Assembly: GCF_001280505.1 (NCBI RefSeq)
Contig: NZ_LBIO01000057.1
Location: forward strand, 124,001-188,000
From: Mangrovimonas sp. TPBH4
GTDB taxonomy: Bacteria; Bacteroidota; Bacteroidia; Flavobacteriales; Flavobacteriaceae
DNA length: 64,000 nt
Direction: 5' to 3'
Positions 33,682 to 42,201 of this stretch are shown piece by piece. A program made the translations under genes and the position numbers. The notes beneath the pieces are model-generated. The model was not told where the DNA came from, ran no database searches, and was given only the letters and a program-made list of their open reading frames with translations. The first letter of the stretch is position 1. Each line of letters starts with the position of its first letter.

Positions 33682-34106
33682 TAATTGATACGTTCTAAAG
33701 GTTCGTAACGACTGTAAAGGTACAAATCTTTCCGCGCATTGAGGATTAAAAGTTTGTCCTCGGTAGCCTTCAAGACGGTTTCCTTCCAGTTGGAAAAAGG
33801 AGTGGTATACTCCAAAATCAAACTGTCATTTTGTATGATAGCCTTAATATTTTCCGCATCGCCAGAAGTTTTAAACTTGCCTTCCAAAGTAGGGGTTAAT
33901 TTTTTTCTAAAACCAACTAGGCTGTCATTGACCTCTATGAAATCGATAGAGTTACTAAAAGTGTATTCCTTTTTAGAGCCATCTGCCAAGGTGACTTCCT
34001 TGATTTCCCAGTATCCATTAAGGTGTTGAAGGGATGTCTCTGGATTTTTTCCACAATGGAGTAAGGTGAAACAGGCTAAAACCGTAAAGAAAAGTTTGAA
34101 TTTCAT
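33681..34106 (-). CDS. Lipocalin-like small lipoprotein
   Basis: A 141-residue lipoprotein with lipobox TLLHC near residue 15. The rest is beta-rich, with the opening motif LNGYWEIKEVTLADGSKKEYTFS and DLYLYSRYEPLERI at the end, matching the lipocalin-like layout common in Bacteroidota. Its ligand is unknown. It lies between recF (84 bases upstream) and the dciA-like gene (1-base overlap), so translation is coupled to the latter; the function has no obvious connection to replication. Confidence 0.7.
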   Translation of the reverse strand: MKFKLFFTVLACFTLLHCGKNPETSLQHLNGYWEIKEVTLADGSKKEYTFSNSIDFIEVNDSLVGFRKKLTPTLEGKFKTSGDAENIKAIIQNDSLILEYTTPFSNWKETVLKATEDKLLILNARKDLYLYSRYEPLERIN

Positions 34107-34190
34107 CTACTGTAAACTTTGAAATCCAAAGGTCTGCCATACTTGTTGAAAATACAAGGATTGTCTTTTCTTTTTAAGAGGAAAGAAGAT

Positions 34191-35270
34191 TTACAGTTTA
34201 AAAATCTTGTAAGATTGGTGAATTTGCTTGATGATACTTTCCGTACGGTCCGCATGGGTATCGCTTAAAAACAATTGCCCAAAATGTTCGTGGTCCACCA
34301 AACTTATAATCTGGGCTACGCGATGTTCGTCCAGTTTGTCAAAAATATCATCCAAAAGTAGGATGGGAGTAACGCCACTTTGTTGTTTTATAAAGTCGAA
34401 TTGTGCCAGTTTTAAGGCAATTAAAAAGGACTTTTGCTGACCTTGACTTCCAAATTTCTTGATGGGGTAATCCTCTATTTCAAAGTTAAGGTCGTCCTTA
34501 TGGATGCCTCTACTAGTGTATTGCAAAGCCTTGTCCTTATTAAGGTTTTGGGCGAAAAGTTCTAATAGGTCGTGCTCAAAAAGATCGCTTTTATAGCTGA
34601 GATTCACCGTTTCCATGCTATTGCTAATGGCTTCATAGCGCGATTTGAAAATAGGAATGAAAGTTTTTAAAAATTCATCACGGGTTTTAAAAATAGCGGA
34701 GCCGTACTGGTGCAATTGTTCGTTGTAAACTTCCAAGGTTTGGGCATTGAAGGTATTGTTTAAAGCGAAAAACTTCAATAAGGCATTCCGTTGCGAAAGC
34801 ACCTTGTTGTAATTGATGAGGTTGTTTAAATACACCTTATCACTTTGCGAAATCACACTGTCGATAAACTTGCGTCGGGTTTCGCTACCTTCCAGAATCA
34901 AGTCCCTATCGGCAGGAGAAATGATCACCAATGGAATAAAACCTATATGATCACTAAACTTGTCATATGCTTTGCCGTTACGTTTAATGACCTTTTTCTG
35001 TCCCTTCTTCAGGGATACAATAATTTTTTCGGAGCGCTCTTCACGGTCAAAAACACCATCGATTACAAAAAAGTCCTCACCGTGTTTGATGTTTTGTGAG
35101 GCGATGGGGTTGAAGTAGCTTTTTCCGAAGGATAAATGGTAAATAGCATCCAATACATTGGTTTTTCCAATGCCGTTGGCCCCAACAAAACAATTGATTT
35201 TGCTATCAAACGTAAAGGATTGGCTTTCAAAATTCTTATAGTTGATTAATGAAAGAGACTTTAAAATCAT
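34191..35270 (-). CDS. recF: DNA replication and repair protein RecF
   Basis: A 359-residue SMC-like ATPase that helps load RecA at single-strand gaps. Walker A is [17 protein letters not shown] near residue 32, the ABC signature is [19 protein letters not shown] near 275, and Walker B is [16 protein letters not shown] near 300. The RPADRDLI-type segment is present as [16 protein letters not shown]. It heads the minus-strand group with the small lipoprotein and dciA-like gene and diverges from a TPR protein gene. Not next to dnaA/dnaN here. Confidence 0.96.
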   Translation of the reverse strand: MILKSLSLINYKNFESQSFTFDSKINCFVGANGIGKTNVLDAIYHLSFGKSYFNPIASQNIKHGEDFFVIDGVFDREERSEKIIVSLKKGQKKVIKRNGKAYDKFSDHIGFIPLVIISPADRDLILEGSETRRKFIDSVISQSDKVYLNNLINYNKVLSQRNALLKFFALNNTFNAQTLEVYNEQLHQYGSAIFKTRDEFLKTFIPIFKSRYEAISNSMETVNLSYKSDLFEHDLLELFAQNLNKDKALQYTSRGIHKDDLNFEIEDYPIKKFGSQGQQKSFLIALKLAQFDFIKQQSGVTPILLLDDIFDKLDEHRVAQIISLVDHEHFGQLFLSDTHADRTESIIKQIHQSYKIFKL

Positions 35271-35372
35271 AAAATGAGAATGTAAGATGTGTTTTTGCTC
35301 CAGTTCTGCAAAAGGCGGTGCAAATTATTAAAAATAACAAAAAAATTGCCTTTTATTTATCAATAAAAATTT

Positions 35373-35380
35373 TATTTTTG
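35373..35380 (+). promoter_or_regulatory. Candidate -7 promoter element for the TPR-ribH operon
   Basis: TATTTTTG matches TAnnTTTG, followed by CGGCGC, 21 bases before the ATG at 35402. A TTG at 35346-35348 gives a 24-base spacer, one over the usual range. Confidence 0.55.
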
Positions 35381-35401
35381 CGGCGCATTAATACAGAATA
35401 T

Positions 35402-36172
35402 ATGGCAACTTACAAGAAAAGAGGATATAAACCAAAGACTAAAGTAGAACCACAAGAAGAAGAGATTGTAGACGAGCACTCCACTACAGCTGAGGTGTTT
35501 AACACCTTGGATGAATCTGCTTCTAAGACTGAAGAATGGGCAGAAAAGAACCAAAAAGCCATTTTGGTTACCGTAGGTGCTGTTGCGCTTATTCTATTGG
35601 GGTATTTGGGATATAATAAATTTATTGCCGAGCCAAAAGCTGAAGAAGCAATGAACGATATGTTCACCGCACAACAGTATTTTGACCAAGCGGTAAACGG
35701 TACTGAAAAGGATTCTCTTTTCACCTTGGCATTAGAAGGTTCTGGAGGTAAGTACGGAATGGTGGATATTGCTGATAAGCACAGTGGAACTCCAGCAGGA
35801 AACCTTGCCAACTATTATGCGGGTATGGCGTATTTAAACCTTAAGGATTACAAAAATGCCATCGAGTATTTAAGCAACTTTTCTAGTAACGATATCATGT
35901 TGGCGCCTTTGGCTAAAGGAGGTATTGGTGATGCCTTCGTACAATTGAACCAATTGGAAGATGCTTTAGGATACTACGAGCAGGCTATTAATGCTTCTAG
36001 CAATGAATTTACAACGCCATTGTATTTGTTTAAGGCAGCTAACCTAGCCAATAAGTTGGGAGATTCCAATAAAGCCTTGACGTACTTTAAGCGTATCAAA
36101 AATGAATTTCCAGACTCTACCGAAGCAACAAACATTGATGTTTTCATAGGTAGAGCGGAAGCAGCTCTATAA
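35402..36172 (+). CDS. Membrane-anchored tetratricopeptide protein (YfgM-like layout)
   Basis: A 256-residue protein with a charged N-terminal cytoplasmic part (about 55 residues), one membrane helix (AILVTVGAVALILLGYLGY) and an extracytoplasmic domain of three or four TPR units (NYYAGMAYLNLKDYKNAIEYL, GDAFVQLNQLEDALGYYEQAI, KAANLANKLGDSNKALTYFKRI). The layout resembles YfgM, an ancillary partner of the Sec translocon and the outer-membrane biogenesis network. I use ATG 35402 because the longer frame lacks a promoter and family similarity. It stops one base before ribH, so the two are translationally linked. Confidence 0.85.
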   Translation: MATYKKRGYKPKTKVEPQEEEIVDEHSTTAEVFNTLDESASKTEEWAEKNQKAILVTVGAVALILLGYLGYNKFIAEPKAEEAMNDMFTAQQYFDQAVNGTEKDSLFTLALEGSGGKYGMVDIADKHSGTPAGNLANYYAGMAYLNLKDYKNAIEYLSNFSSNDIMLAPLAKGGIGDAFVQLNQLEDALGYYEQAINASSNEFTTPLYLFKAANLANKLGDSNKALTYFKRIKNEFPDSTEATNIDVFIGRAEAAL

Positions 36173-36173
36173 T

Positions 36174-36653
36174 ATGGCAACGACAAATTTATCTCAATAC
36201 GATAAAAACACAATCCCAAACGCGAAAGACTTTCGGTTTGGGATTGTTGTTTCTGAATGGAATGATATCATCACCGAAGGACTGGCTCAAGGGGCTTATG
36301 ACACTTTGGTAGAACACGGAGGACTTCCAGAAAACATTCTGCAATGGCACGTGCCGGGAAGCTATGAACTTATCTACGGCAGCAAAAAAATGCAGCAACA
36401 ACAGGTGGATGCTGTCATAGCCATAGGGAGTGTGATCCAAGGGGAGACCAAACATTTCGATTTTGTGTGCGAAGCGGTTTCCCAAGGCATCAAGGATTTG
36501 AATGTGCAACATGATACTCCTGTTATTTTTTGTGTGTTGACAGACAATACCATGCAGCAAGCCATAGACCGTTCCGGAGGGAAACACGGTAACAAAGGTG
36601 TAGAAGCAGCTGTAGCGGCCATAAAAATGGCTGTATTGCGCCAAAACGCTTAG
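36174..36653 (+). CDS. ribH: 6,7-dimethyl-8-ribityllumazine synthase (riboflavin synthase beta chain)
   Basis: RibH condenses the pyrimidine ribitylamine with dihydroxybutanone phosphate in riboflavin synthesis. Length 159 is typical. Seen: the N-terminal RFGIVVSEWNDIITEGLAQGA, the phosphate-binding WHVPGSYELIYGSKKMQ, IAIGSVIQGETKHFDFVCEAVSQGI and the catalytic His in that segment, PVIFCVLTDNTMQQAIDRSGGKHGNKG. No other rib gene is nearby. Two small membrane proteins and mutL follow on the same strand after a 123-base gap with its own promoter box. Confidence 0.97.
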   Translation: MATTNLSQYDKNTIPNAKDFRFGIVVSEWNDIITEGLAQGAYDTLVEHGGLPENILQWHVPGSYELIYGSKKMQQQQVDAVIAIGSVIQGETKHFDFVCEAVSQGIKDLNVQHDTPVIFCVLTDNTMQQAIDRSGGKHGNKGVEAAVAAIKMAVLRQNA

Positions 36654-36742
36654 AGCCAATCCAATTCCAATGTCAATTTTTACAACTTAGGTGTGTTAAC
36701 ATTTTTTAGCACGCCAAGCATGATATTTCCTTGTATTTTAAG

Positions 36743-36750
36743 TACATTTG
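36743..36750 (+). promoter_or_regulatory. Candidate -7 promoter element for the small membrane protein/mutL run
   Basis: TACATTTG matches TAnnTTTG, 27 bases upstream of the GTG at 36777. No convincing -33 TTG is seen. Confidence 0.45.
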
Positions 36751-36776
36751 AAGTGTAATAGTGACGAAATTTTATA

Positions 36777-36995
36777 GTGAATTTATTTGGCCAACGAAAA
36801 AACAAGCGGTATAGCTATACTCCCAAACATTTAAAAACAGAGGAGAAGGAAGCCAAAGACACTATGGAGTCGCAATGGAAGGAAGTTAGGGATGCCAACC
36901 GCCGAAAAAAATCTTTTTTTACCTCACTTCCTTTTTTGGTCTTATTTTTGATTGCTGTTCTAGTACTACTATACATTTTAAGTCGTTACGAATAA
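36777..36995 (+). CDS. Small single-span membrane protein (riboflavin synthase 'subunit beta'-labelled family)
   Basis: A 72-residue protein starting with GTG. The N-terminal half is strongly basic (LFGQRKNKRYSYTPKHLK) and followed by a charged helix and one membrane segment near the C-terminus (FLVLFLIAVLVLLYIL). It shares the KNK(K/R)(F/Y)xYTP(K/R) motif with the next gene, so the two are paralogous. Such small proteins beside ribH are sometimes labelled riboflavin synthase subunit beta in databases, but no riboflavin enzyme domain is present. Function unknown. The topology is probably N-in, with the C-terminus short and exposed. Confidence 0.7.
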   Translation: MNLFGQRKNKRYSYTPKHLKTEEKEAKDTMESQWKEVRDANRRKKSFFTSLPFLVLFLIAVLVLLYILSRYE

Positions 36996-37005
36996 CAGAA
37001 ACATT

Positions 37006-37293
37006 ATGGGAATATTTAGCTTAAAAAAGAACAAAAAATTCGAGTATACACCACGATACTATAAAGGTGAGGGGAGTCCTTATGAACTGAAGCATAAGTT
37101 TGATGATTACAGGCAGACCGTAGGCAACAACAGAGGTCTGAAAACAAAGGTCAACAATGCTTGGGAAGATTATAAGAACAATCCAGATACCATGGGCGCC
37201 AACAAACGTGTCTTGATTATTGTGGGGATCTTGATCTTAATATTCCTAATTATCATCGATTTCGATTTGTCTATATTCTTTTCAAAACCCTAA
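37006..37293 (+). CDS. Small single-span membrane protein, paralogue of the preceding gene
   Basis: A 95-residue protein with a basic N-terminus (LKKNKKFEYTPRYYKGE), a charged middle (YELKHKFDDYRQTVGNN) and one C-terminal membrane helix (VLIIVGILILIFLIII) ending DFDLSIFFSKP. The YTP motif and architecture match the preceding 72-residue protein. It starts 10 bases after that gene and its stop overlaps the mutL start (TAATG). Function unknown; the conservation of motif and context suggests a real pair. Confidence 0.75.
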   Translation: MGIFSLKKNKKFEYTPRYYKGEGSPYELKHKFDDYRQTVGNNRGLKTKVNNAWEDYKNNPDTMGANKRVLIIVGILILIFLIIIDFDLSIFFSKP

Positions 37294-39164
37294 TGGCAGA
37301 CATCATACAACTCCTACCTGATCACGTTGCCAATCAAATAGCTGCCGGGGAAGTGGTGCAACGACCTGCTTCCGTGGTAAAGGAACTCCTTGAAAATGCT
37401 ATTGATGCCGACGCCAATCAGGTGAAACTTATTATAAAAGAAGCTGGAAAAACGCTTATCCAGGTCATCGACAACGGAAAGGGGATGAGCCCCACCGATG
37501 CACGCTTGAGCTTTGAACGCCATGCGACCTCAAAAATCAGGGCGGCCGAGGATTTGTTCGGATTGCATACCAAAGGTTTTCGAGGGGAGGCCTTGGCCAG
37601 TATTGCAGCCATTGCCCATGTAGAGCTTAAAACCCGCCAACCCGAGGAGGAATTGGGGACGCAAATTACCATTGAGGGTAGTGAGATAACTGCCCAAGAA
37701 GTGGTGGTTACACCAGAAGGTACCTCGGTAGCCGTAAAACACTTGTTTTTTAATATTCCGGCCCGACGTAATTTTTTAAAGTCCAATACTGTGGAGCTTC
37801 GGCATATCATCGACGAATTCCAGAGGGTGGCCTTGGCACATCCTGATATTGCCTTTATGATGTATCATAATGGCAGTGAAAGTTTCAACCTTCCGGCCAG
37901 TAATTACAGGCAACGTGTGGTGAATATTTTTGGGAACAAAACCAATGAAAAATTGGTGCCGGTAAATGAGGTAACGGAGGTCTTAAAGATATCCGGTTTT
38001 GTTGGCAAGCCTGAATTTGCCAAAAAGAACCGCAACGAACAGTTCTTTTTCGTAAACGACCGTTTTATAAAGAGTGCCTATCTTAACCATGCCATTAATT
38101 CAGCCTTTGAAGGACTGATAAAAGATGGAGCACACCCAAGTTATTTCTTGAATTTAGAGGTAGATCCCAAAACGATTGATATCAATATTCACCCAACTAA
38201 AACCGAAATTAAATTTGATGACGAGCATACCCTATATGCCATTATCCGGTCTTCTGTAAAACACAGTTTGGGACAGTTCAATATTGCACCGGTTCTGGAT
38301 TTCGATTTGGATACCAATTTGGATACGCCCTATAACTATAAAAACAAGGCGGCTGCAACCCCTACTATTGAAGTAGACAGAAACTTCAACCCTTTTGCAG
38401 AGGAGATGGCTCCCAAGCGTTCGTCCTCAGGTGGCGGAAGTGCTTCAGCTGTGTCTTTCAAGAAAGATACTGGTGCTAGTTGGGAAAGTCTGTATGTTGG
38501 TTTGGAGTCCAAAGGGACCAGAGATGAAGAAGATTTCAGTGAGGTAGAATTTGAAAGTGAAGAAACTACTGAGCCTTTATTTCAGGACAATGAAGTGGGG
38601 GCGACTCAAAACACCTATCAAGTTCATAACAAATATATTGTAAGTACCATTAAGTCCGGTATGTTGGTGATCGATCAGCACCGGGCCCACCAACGTATTC
38701 TCTATGAAAACCTGCTAAAAAGTATGACGGTTAAGGAAGCGGTAAGCCAACAGCTACTTTTTCCGTTGGAATTGCACTTTTCATCAAATGAAATTCCTAT
38801 TTTAGAGAGTCTTAAGGAAGATTTGGAGTCCACGGGCTTTATATTTTCGCAATTCGGTGAGGATCTTGTAGAGATTACCGGAGTTCCTATCAACGTTCCT
38901 GAAAGTGAAGTCTCCATTATTTTGGAGCAGCTCATCAGCGATGTAGAGCAGGAAGTCCCGGACAGCAGTTTTAGTGCCACCGACCTTTTGGCCAAATCCA
39001 TTGCCAAAAGTTTGGCGATTAAAACAGGGCAATCGCTTACCAAATTGGAGCAGGAGCATATGGTGAACAGCCTTTTTGCCTGTAAAGAGCCTTCTGTGTC
39101 ACCCACAAATAGACCCACATTTATTACGATGAGTGTGGACGATTTGGATAAAAAATTTATGTAG
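37293..39164 (+). CDS. mutL: DNA mismatch repair endonuclease MutL
   Basis: A 623-residue mismatch repair ATPase. N-terminal GHKL motifs are intact: IAAGEVVQRPASVVKELLENAIDA (motif I), DNGKGM (II), RHATSKI and FRGEALASIAAI (III). The linker about residues 340-440 is variable and acidic. The C-terminal dimer domain carries DQHRAHQRILYE near 456, which in endonuclease-type MutL forms DQHAxxERxxYE; here the Glu of AxxE is replaced by Gln (RAHQRI), so nuclease competence needs a closer look. Followed after 3 bases by two rhomboid genes. Confidence 0.95.
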   Translation: MADIIQLLPDHVANQIAAGEVVQRPASVVKELLENAIDADANQVKLIIKEAGKTLIQVIDNGKGMSPTDARLSFERHATSKIRAAEDLFGLHTKGFRGEALASIAAIAHVELKTRQPEEELGTQITIEGSEITAQEVVVTPEGTSVAVKHLFFNIPARRNFLKSNTVELRHIIDEFQRVALAHPDIAFMMYHNGSESFNLPASNYRQRVVNIFGNKTNEKLVPVNEVTEVLKISGFVGKPEFAKKNRNEQFFFVNDRFIKSAYLNHAINSAFEGLIKDGAHPSYFLNLEVDPKTIDINIHPTKTEIKFDDEHTLYAIIRSSVKHSLGQFNIAPVLDFDLDTNLDTPYNYKNKAAATPTIEVDRNFNPFAEEMAPKRSSSGGGSASAVSFKKDTGASWESLYVGLESKGTRDEEDFSEVEFESEETTEPLFQDNEVGATQNTYQVHNKYIVSTIKSGMLVIDQHRAHQRILYENLLKSMTVKEAVSQQLLFPLELHFSSNEIPILESLKEDLESTGFIFSQFGEDLVEITGVPINVPESEVSIILEQLISDVEQEVPDSSFSATDLLAKSIAKSLAIKTGQSLTKLEQEHMVNSLFACKEPSVSPTNRPTFITMSVDDLDKKFM

Positions 39165-39167
39165 ATT

Positions 39168-40010
39168 ATGATTAGGATTACCAATACCGTAAAACATCTC
39201 ATTATCATTAATGTGATTATGTTTGTTGCTACTATGTTAATAGGGAATGGAGAATTGTTTTACAGATTATTTGCCTTGTATTTTCCAAAAAATGATCTTT
39301 TCCAACCTTGGCAAATCATTACCCATATGTTTATGCATGGAGGCGCGAGTCTTCAATATTTCAGCCCTTTTCATTTAGGGTTTAATATGTTGGCCTTGTG
39401 GATGTTTGGAAGCGCAGTGGAGCAGCAGTTGGGAAGCCAAAAGTTTTTGTTTATTTACATCTCAGCTGGATTAGGAGCAGTGCTATTCCAGCTTGGCTTT
39501 TATTACTTTAAATATTATTCGGCAGCTTTTGGAATTGGGGATCTAAATTTAAGTTCAGATTTGTTAAATTCAATTGTTAATATAAATGCTATAGAAGGAG
39601 GTTATATTAAACCTGAGCTTTTTCATAATGGATTAAAAACAGTTTTAAATGATTTTGATTATAGAGGTGCAGTGATTGATACAAATGCATTTGCGGAATT
39701 ATTTGAAATGAACAAGGTTACAATGGCTTCCATGGTAGGGGCCTCAGGTTGTATCATGGGGATTTTGGCAGCCTTTGGGATGATGAATCCGGAAGCAAAA
39801 CTCATGCTCATCTTTTTGCCTATTCCTATAAAGGCGAAATATTTTATTCCCGGAATTATCATTTTGGATGTCATTTCAGCACTTACGGGACAGTCTTTCT
39901 TTAGTCCAAGCAATACGGCCTATATGGCGCACGTTGGAGGCGCTTTGACAGGGTTTATCATAATGTGGTATTGGAAAAAAACACAGTTTAATAAAAATAG
40001 ATGGTATTGA
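39168..40010 (+). CDS. Rhomboid family intramembrane serine protease, with insertion
   Basis: A 280-residue membrane protease. The rhomboid HxxxN motif is in FHLGFNMLALWMFG near 67, the catalytic serine in MVGASGCIMGILAAFG near 195, and the catalytic histidine in YMAHVGGALTGFI near 254. Between membrane helices, residues about 115-190 form a poorly conserved, AT-rich insertion (SSDLLNSIVNINAIEGG and beyond). Substrate unknown. A second rhomboid follows with a 1-base gap, so the pair is probably co-translated with mutL upstream. Confidence 0.9.
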   Translation: MIRITNTVKHLIIINVIMFVATMLIGNGELFYRLFALYFPKNDLFQPWQIITHMFMHGGASLQYFSPFHLGFNMLALWMFGSAVEQQLGSQKFLFIYISAGLGAVLFQLGFYYFKYYSAAFGIGDLNLSSDLLNSIVNINAIEGGYIKPELFHNGLKTVLNDFDYRGAVIDTNAFAELFEMNKVTMASMVGASGCIMGILAAFGMMNPEAKLMLIFLPIPIKAKYFIPGIIILDVISALTGQSFFSPSNTAYMAHVGGALTGFIIMWYWKKTQFNKNRWY

Positions 40011-40011
40011 T

Positions 40012-40875
40012 ATGACCTCCTTAAGTCAGGACATACAGTATAAACTAAAGCGATTGAATGCCTTTGAAAAAATCATAGGCATTAATGTTGTGGTGTTTCT
40101 TATTTCCTTAATACTGTTTAAGGCCTATGGCACCAGTTTGCATTGGTTTGAAATGCCAAAACGTTTTGGTGATTTTATCCATCAACCTTGGTCTATTTTT
40201 ACTTACGGTTTTGTACACTATGGCTTTTGGCATGTAGCGCTCAACATGCTTATTCTGTACTTTATTTCTCAAATGATGCTCAATTTGTTTCGAACCAAAA
40301 TGGCTCTGAACGTTTACTTTTTGGGCATTTTGTGTGGCGGATTGGCCTTTTTGTTGGTTTACAATTTATTTCCACAATCACAGTTAAAAAATGTAGGAAC
40401 TTTAGTTGGTGCCTCTGCAGGCGTACGTGCCTTGATTATTTTTTTGAGTGCCTATATGCCCCACAAAGAAGCGCGTTTGATGACCTTTAATATCAAGCTA
40501 TGGTATATTGGAGTGGCCATGGTAGTGATAGATGTTTTAGGACTGTTTAGTTTAAATCAGGGAGGTTATGTAGCGCATTTGGGAGGAAGCTTACTAGGGT
40601 ATGTTTATGCGCAACAGCTTAGCAAAGGCAAGGATATCGGGAAAAGGTTTGAAAGTTTTATGAATAAGGTAGAAGGATGGTTTAAGCCGAAATCTCCCCT
40701 GAAAACTGTACATAGACGAAAATCCAAATCCTTTGCAGGACACAACAAAGAAGAGTTTAACGAATTCACCAAACAAAAACGTATTGACCTTATTTTGGAT
40801 AAAATAGGGAAGAGTGGCTATGAAAGTTTGACGCAGGAGGAGAAATCATTTTTGTTTAAAGCCGGAAAGGACTAA
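40012..40875 (+). CDS. Rhomboid family intramembrane serine protease with C-terminal DUF6576-type domain
   Basis: A 287-residue membrane protease and second rhomboid of a tandem pair. HxxxN is in FWHVALNMLILYFI, the catalytic serine is in TLVGASAGVRALIIF (GASA instead of the usual GASG), and the histidine is in GGYVAHLGGSLLGYV. After the last helix a soluble tail of about 80 residues ends EEFNEFTKQKRIDLILDKIG and SLTQEEKSFLFKAGKD, the small DUF6576-type module often found at the end of Bacteroidota rhomboids. The active site Ser and His are retained, so activity is expected; the substrate is unknown. Confidence 0.88.
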   Translation: MTSLSQDIQYKLKRLNAFEKIIGINVVVFLISLILFKAYGTSLHWFEMPKRFGDFIHQPWSIFTYGFVHYGFWHVALNMLILYFISQMMLNLFRTKMALNVYFLGILCGGLAFLLVYNLFPQSQLKNVGTLVGASAGVRALIIFLSAYMPHKEARLMTFNIKLWYIGVAMVVIDVLGLFSLNQGGYVAHLGGSLLGYVYAQQLSKGKDIGKRFESFMNKVEGWFKPKSPLKTVHRRKSKSFAGHNKEEFNEFTKQKRIDLILDKIGKSGYESLTQEEKSFLFKAGKD

Positions 40876-40881
40876 GACTGT

Positions 40882-41904
40882 ATGAAGCGACTAAAAGTCA
40901 TTGAAAAATTAGTATTCTTCATTAATTCCATTGTCGCAACGATGTTGCTGCTGTCTTATATTTTACCCCATGTATCGCCTGGCAAATTTGCTTTTCTATC
41001 GGTACTCAGTCTGGCGGTGCCTGTATTGATACTCCTCAATATTTTATTTGTTATTTATTGGTTGCTCAAAGTAAAAAAGCAATTACTGTTGTCGCTTTTG
41101 GTGCTTAGTTTAGGCTATACCTATCTGTTCTCACTTTATAAATTTTCGTCTTCCAAAGATGTGGAAGATGAGGCCAACCTTTCGGTGATGACTTATAATG
41201 TGCGTTTGTTCAATTTGTTTGAATGGATCAAAGATAGGGACGTTAAGAAAGAGATGTTGGGCTTTATCAAGGAACAACAGCCTGATATCATAAGCCTGCA
41301 GGAATACCGGCCGGATGAAACTATTCAACTTAAAAATTACCACAAATTTGAAAAGGTTTCGGGGAATAAGGTAAAGAGTGGACAGGCCATTTTTTCAAAA
41401 TATCCCATAGTAAATTCGGGCTCCATTGAGTTTCCCAATTCTTCCAATAATGCCATTTATGTCGACATAGTGAAAATGAAGGATACCATCAGGATCTACA
41501 ATGTGCATTTACAATCCCTAAGGATTGACCCCAATATGGAAAAGTTGGCCAACGAATCCTCAGAGAACCTTTTTAAGCGCGTTGGTGGGACTTTTAAGCT
41601 CCAACAAAGTCAGACAGAACTCTTCTTAAAAAACAAGGCTAAATGTCCGTATAAAATGATTATTTGTGGAGACTTTAACAATACGGCTTATTCTTATGTG
41701 TATAAAGAAATCAAAGGGGATCTTCAGGATACTTTTGTAGAGGCTGGCAATGGTTTTGGAAGGACTTTCAACTTTAAATTTTTCCCAGTTCGGATTGATT
41801 TTATATTGGCCGACAAGGATTTTGAGGTGAACAGCTTTAAAACCTTCGACATAGAACTGTCTGATCATTATCCCATCATGACCAAATTAAAGCTGCATCA
41901 TTAA
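40882..41904 (+). CDS. Endonuclease/exonuclease/phosphatase family membrane protein
   Basis: A 340-residue protein with three N-terminal membrane segments (residues about 10-95) and an EEP domain with the DNase I-like fold: VMTYNVRLFNLFEW near 105, DIISLQEYRPDE near 130 with the metal Glu, CGDFNNTAYSYVY near 260, and LSDHYPIMTKLKL at the end with the catalytic Asp-His pair. EEP enzymes cleave phosphodiester or phosphate bonds in nucleic acids, lipids or other substrates; the membrane form is common in Bacteroidota without known role. It ends in an 18-base overlap with the convergent DUF6122 gene. Confidence 0.88.
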   Translation: MKRLKVIEKLVFFINSIVATMLLLSYILPHVSPGKFAFLSVLSLAVPVLILLNILFVIYWLLKVKKQLLLSLLVLSLGYTYLFSLYKFSSSKDVEDEANLSVMTYNVRLFNLFEWIKDRDVKKEMLGFIKEQQPDIISLQEYRPDETIQLKNYHKFEKVSGNKVKSGQAIFSKYPIVNSGSIEFPNSSNNAIYVDIVKMKDTIRIYNVHLQSLRIDPNMEKLANESSENLFKRVGGTFKLQQSQTELFLKNKAKCPYKMIICGDFNNTAYSYVYKEIKGDLQDTFVEAGNGFGRTFNFKFFPVRIDFILADKDFEVNSFKTFDIELSDHYPIMTKLKLHH

Positions 41905-42201
41905 ACAGTCTACCGAGTCTGCCAAAATATGAATGAGTAGGCCTATTCCCAAAATTCTACTGGGTTTCCAAAAGGAGAGTACAGCATAAACTGCAATGGC
42001 ATAATAGGTGTGGAGTGGATGAAAATTGATGCTACAGCGTGTGGGATCAAAAATAGGGGTTGCCAGCAAGTGGTCTAAATCTATGGCAATACAGGCCCAC
42101 ATGATGAGGGTAGCCAATAGCCATTTCGGTTTAAAGAAGATTATAGCAACAAACACGGGAAGCACAAAGTGAATCCCGTAATGTATGAGAGTTTGTAGCA
42201 T
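41887..42201 (-). CDS. DUF6122 family membrane protein
   Basis: A 104-residue protein with about four hydrophobic segments and conserved His/Asp pairs (CIAIDLDHLLATPIFDP, NFHPLHTYYAI, LLIHILADSVDC). The pattern of DLDHLL, HPLH and HxxxD resembles small membrane hydrolases of the YdjM type, but no activity is shown. Its start overlaps the wbqC stop (TAATG), and its last 18 bases overlap the convergent EEP gene. It ends the lepB-wbqC-DUF6122 group. Confidence 0.8.
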   Translation of the reverse strand: MLQTLIHYGIHFVLPVFVAIIFFKPKWLLATLIMWACIAIDLDHLLATPIFDPTRCSINFHPLHTYYAIAVYAVLSFWKPSRILGIGLLIHILADSVDCLMMQL

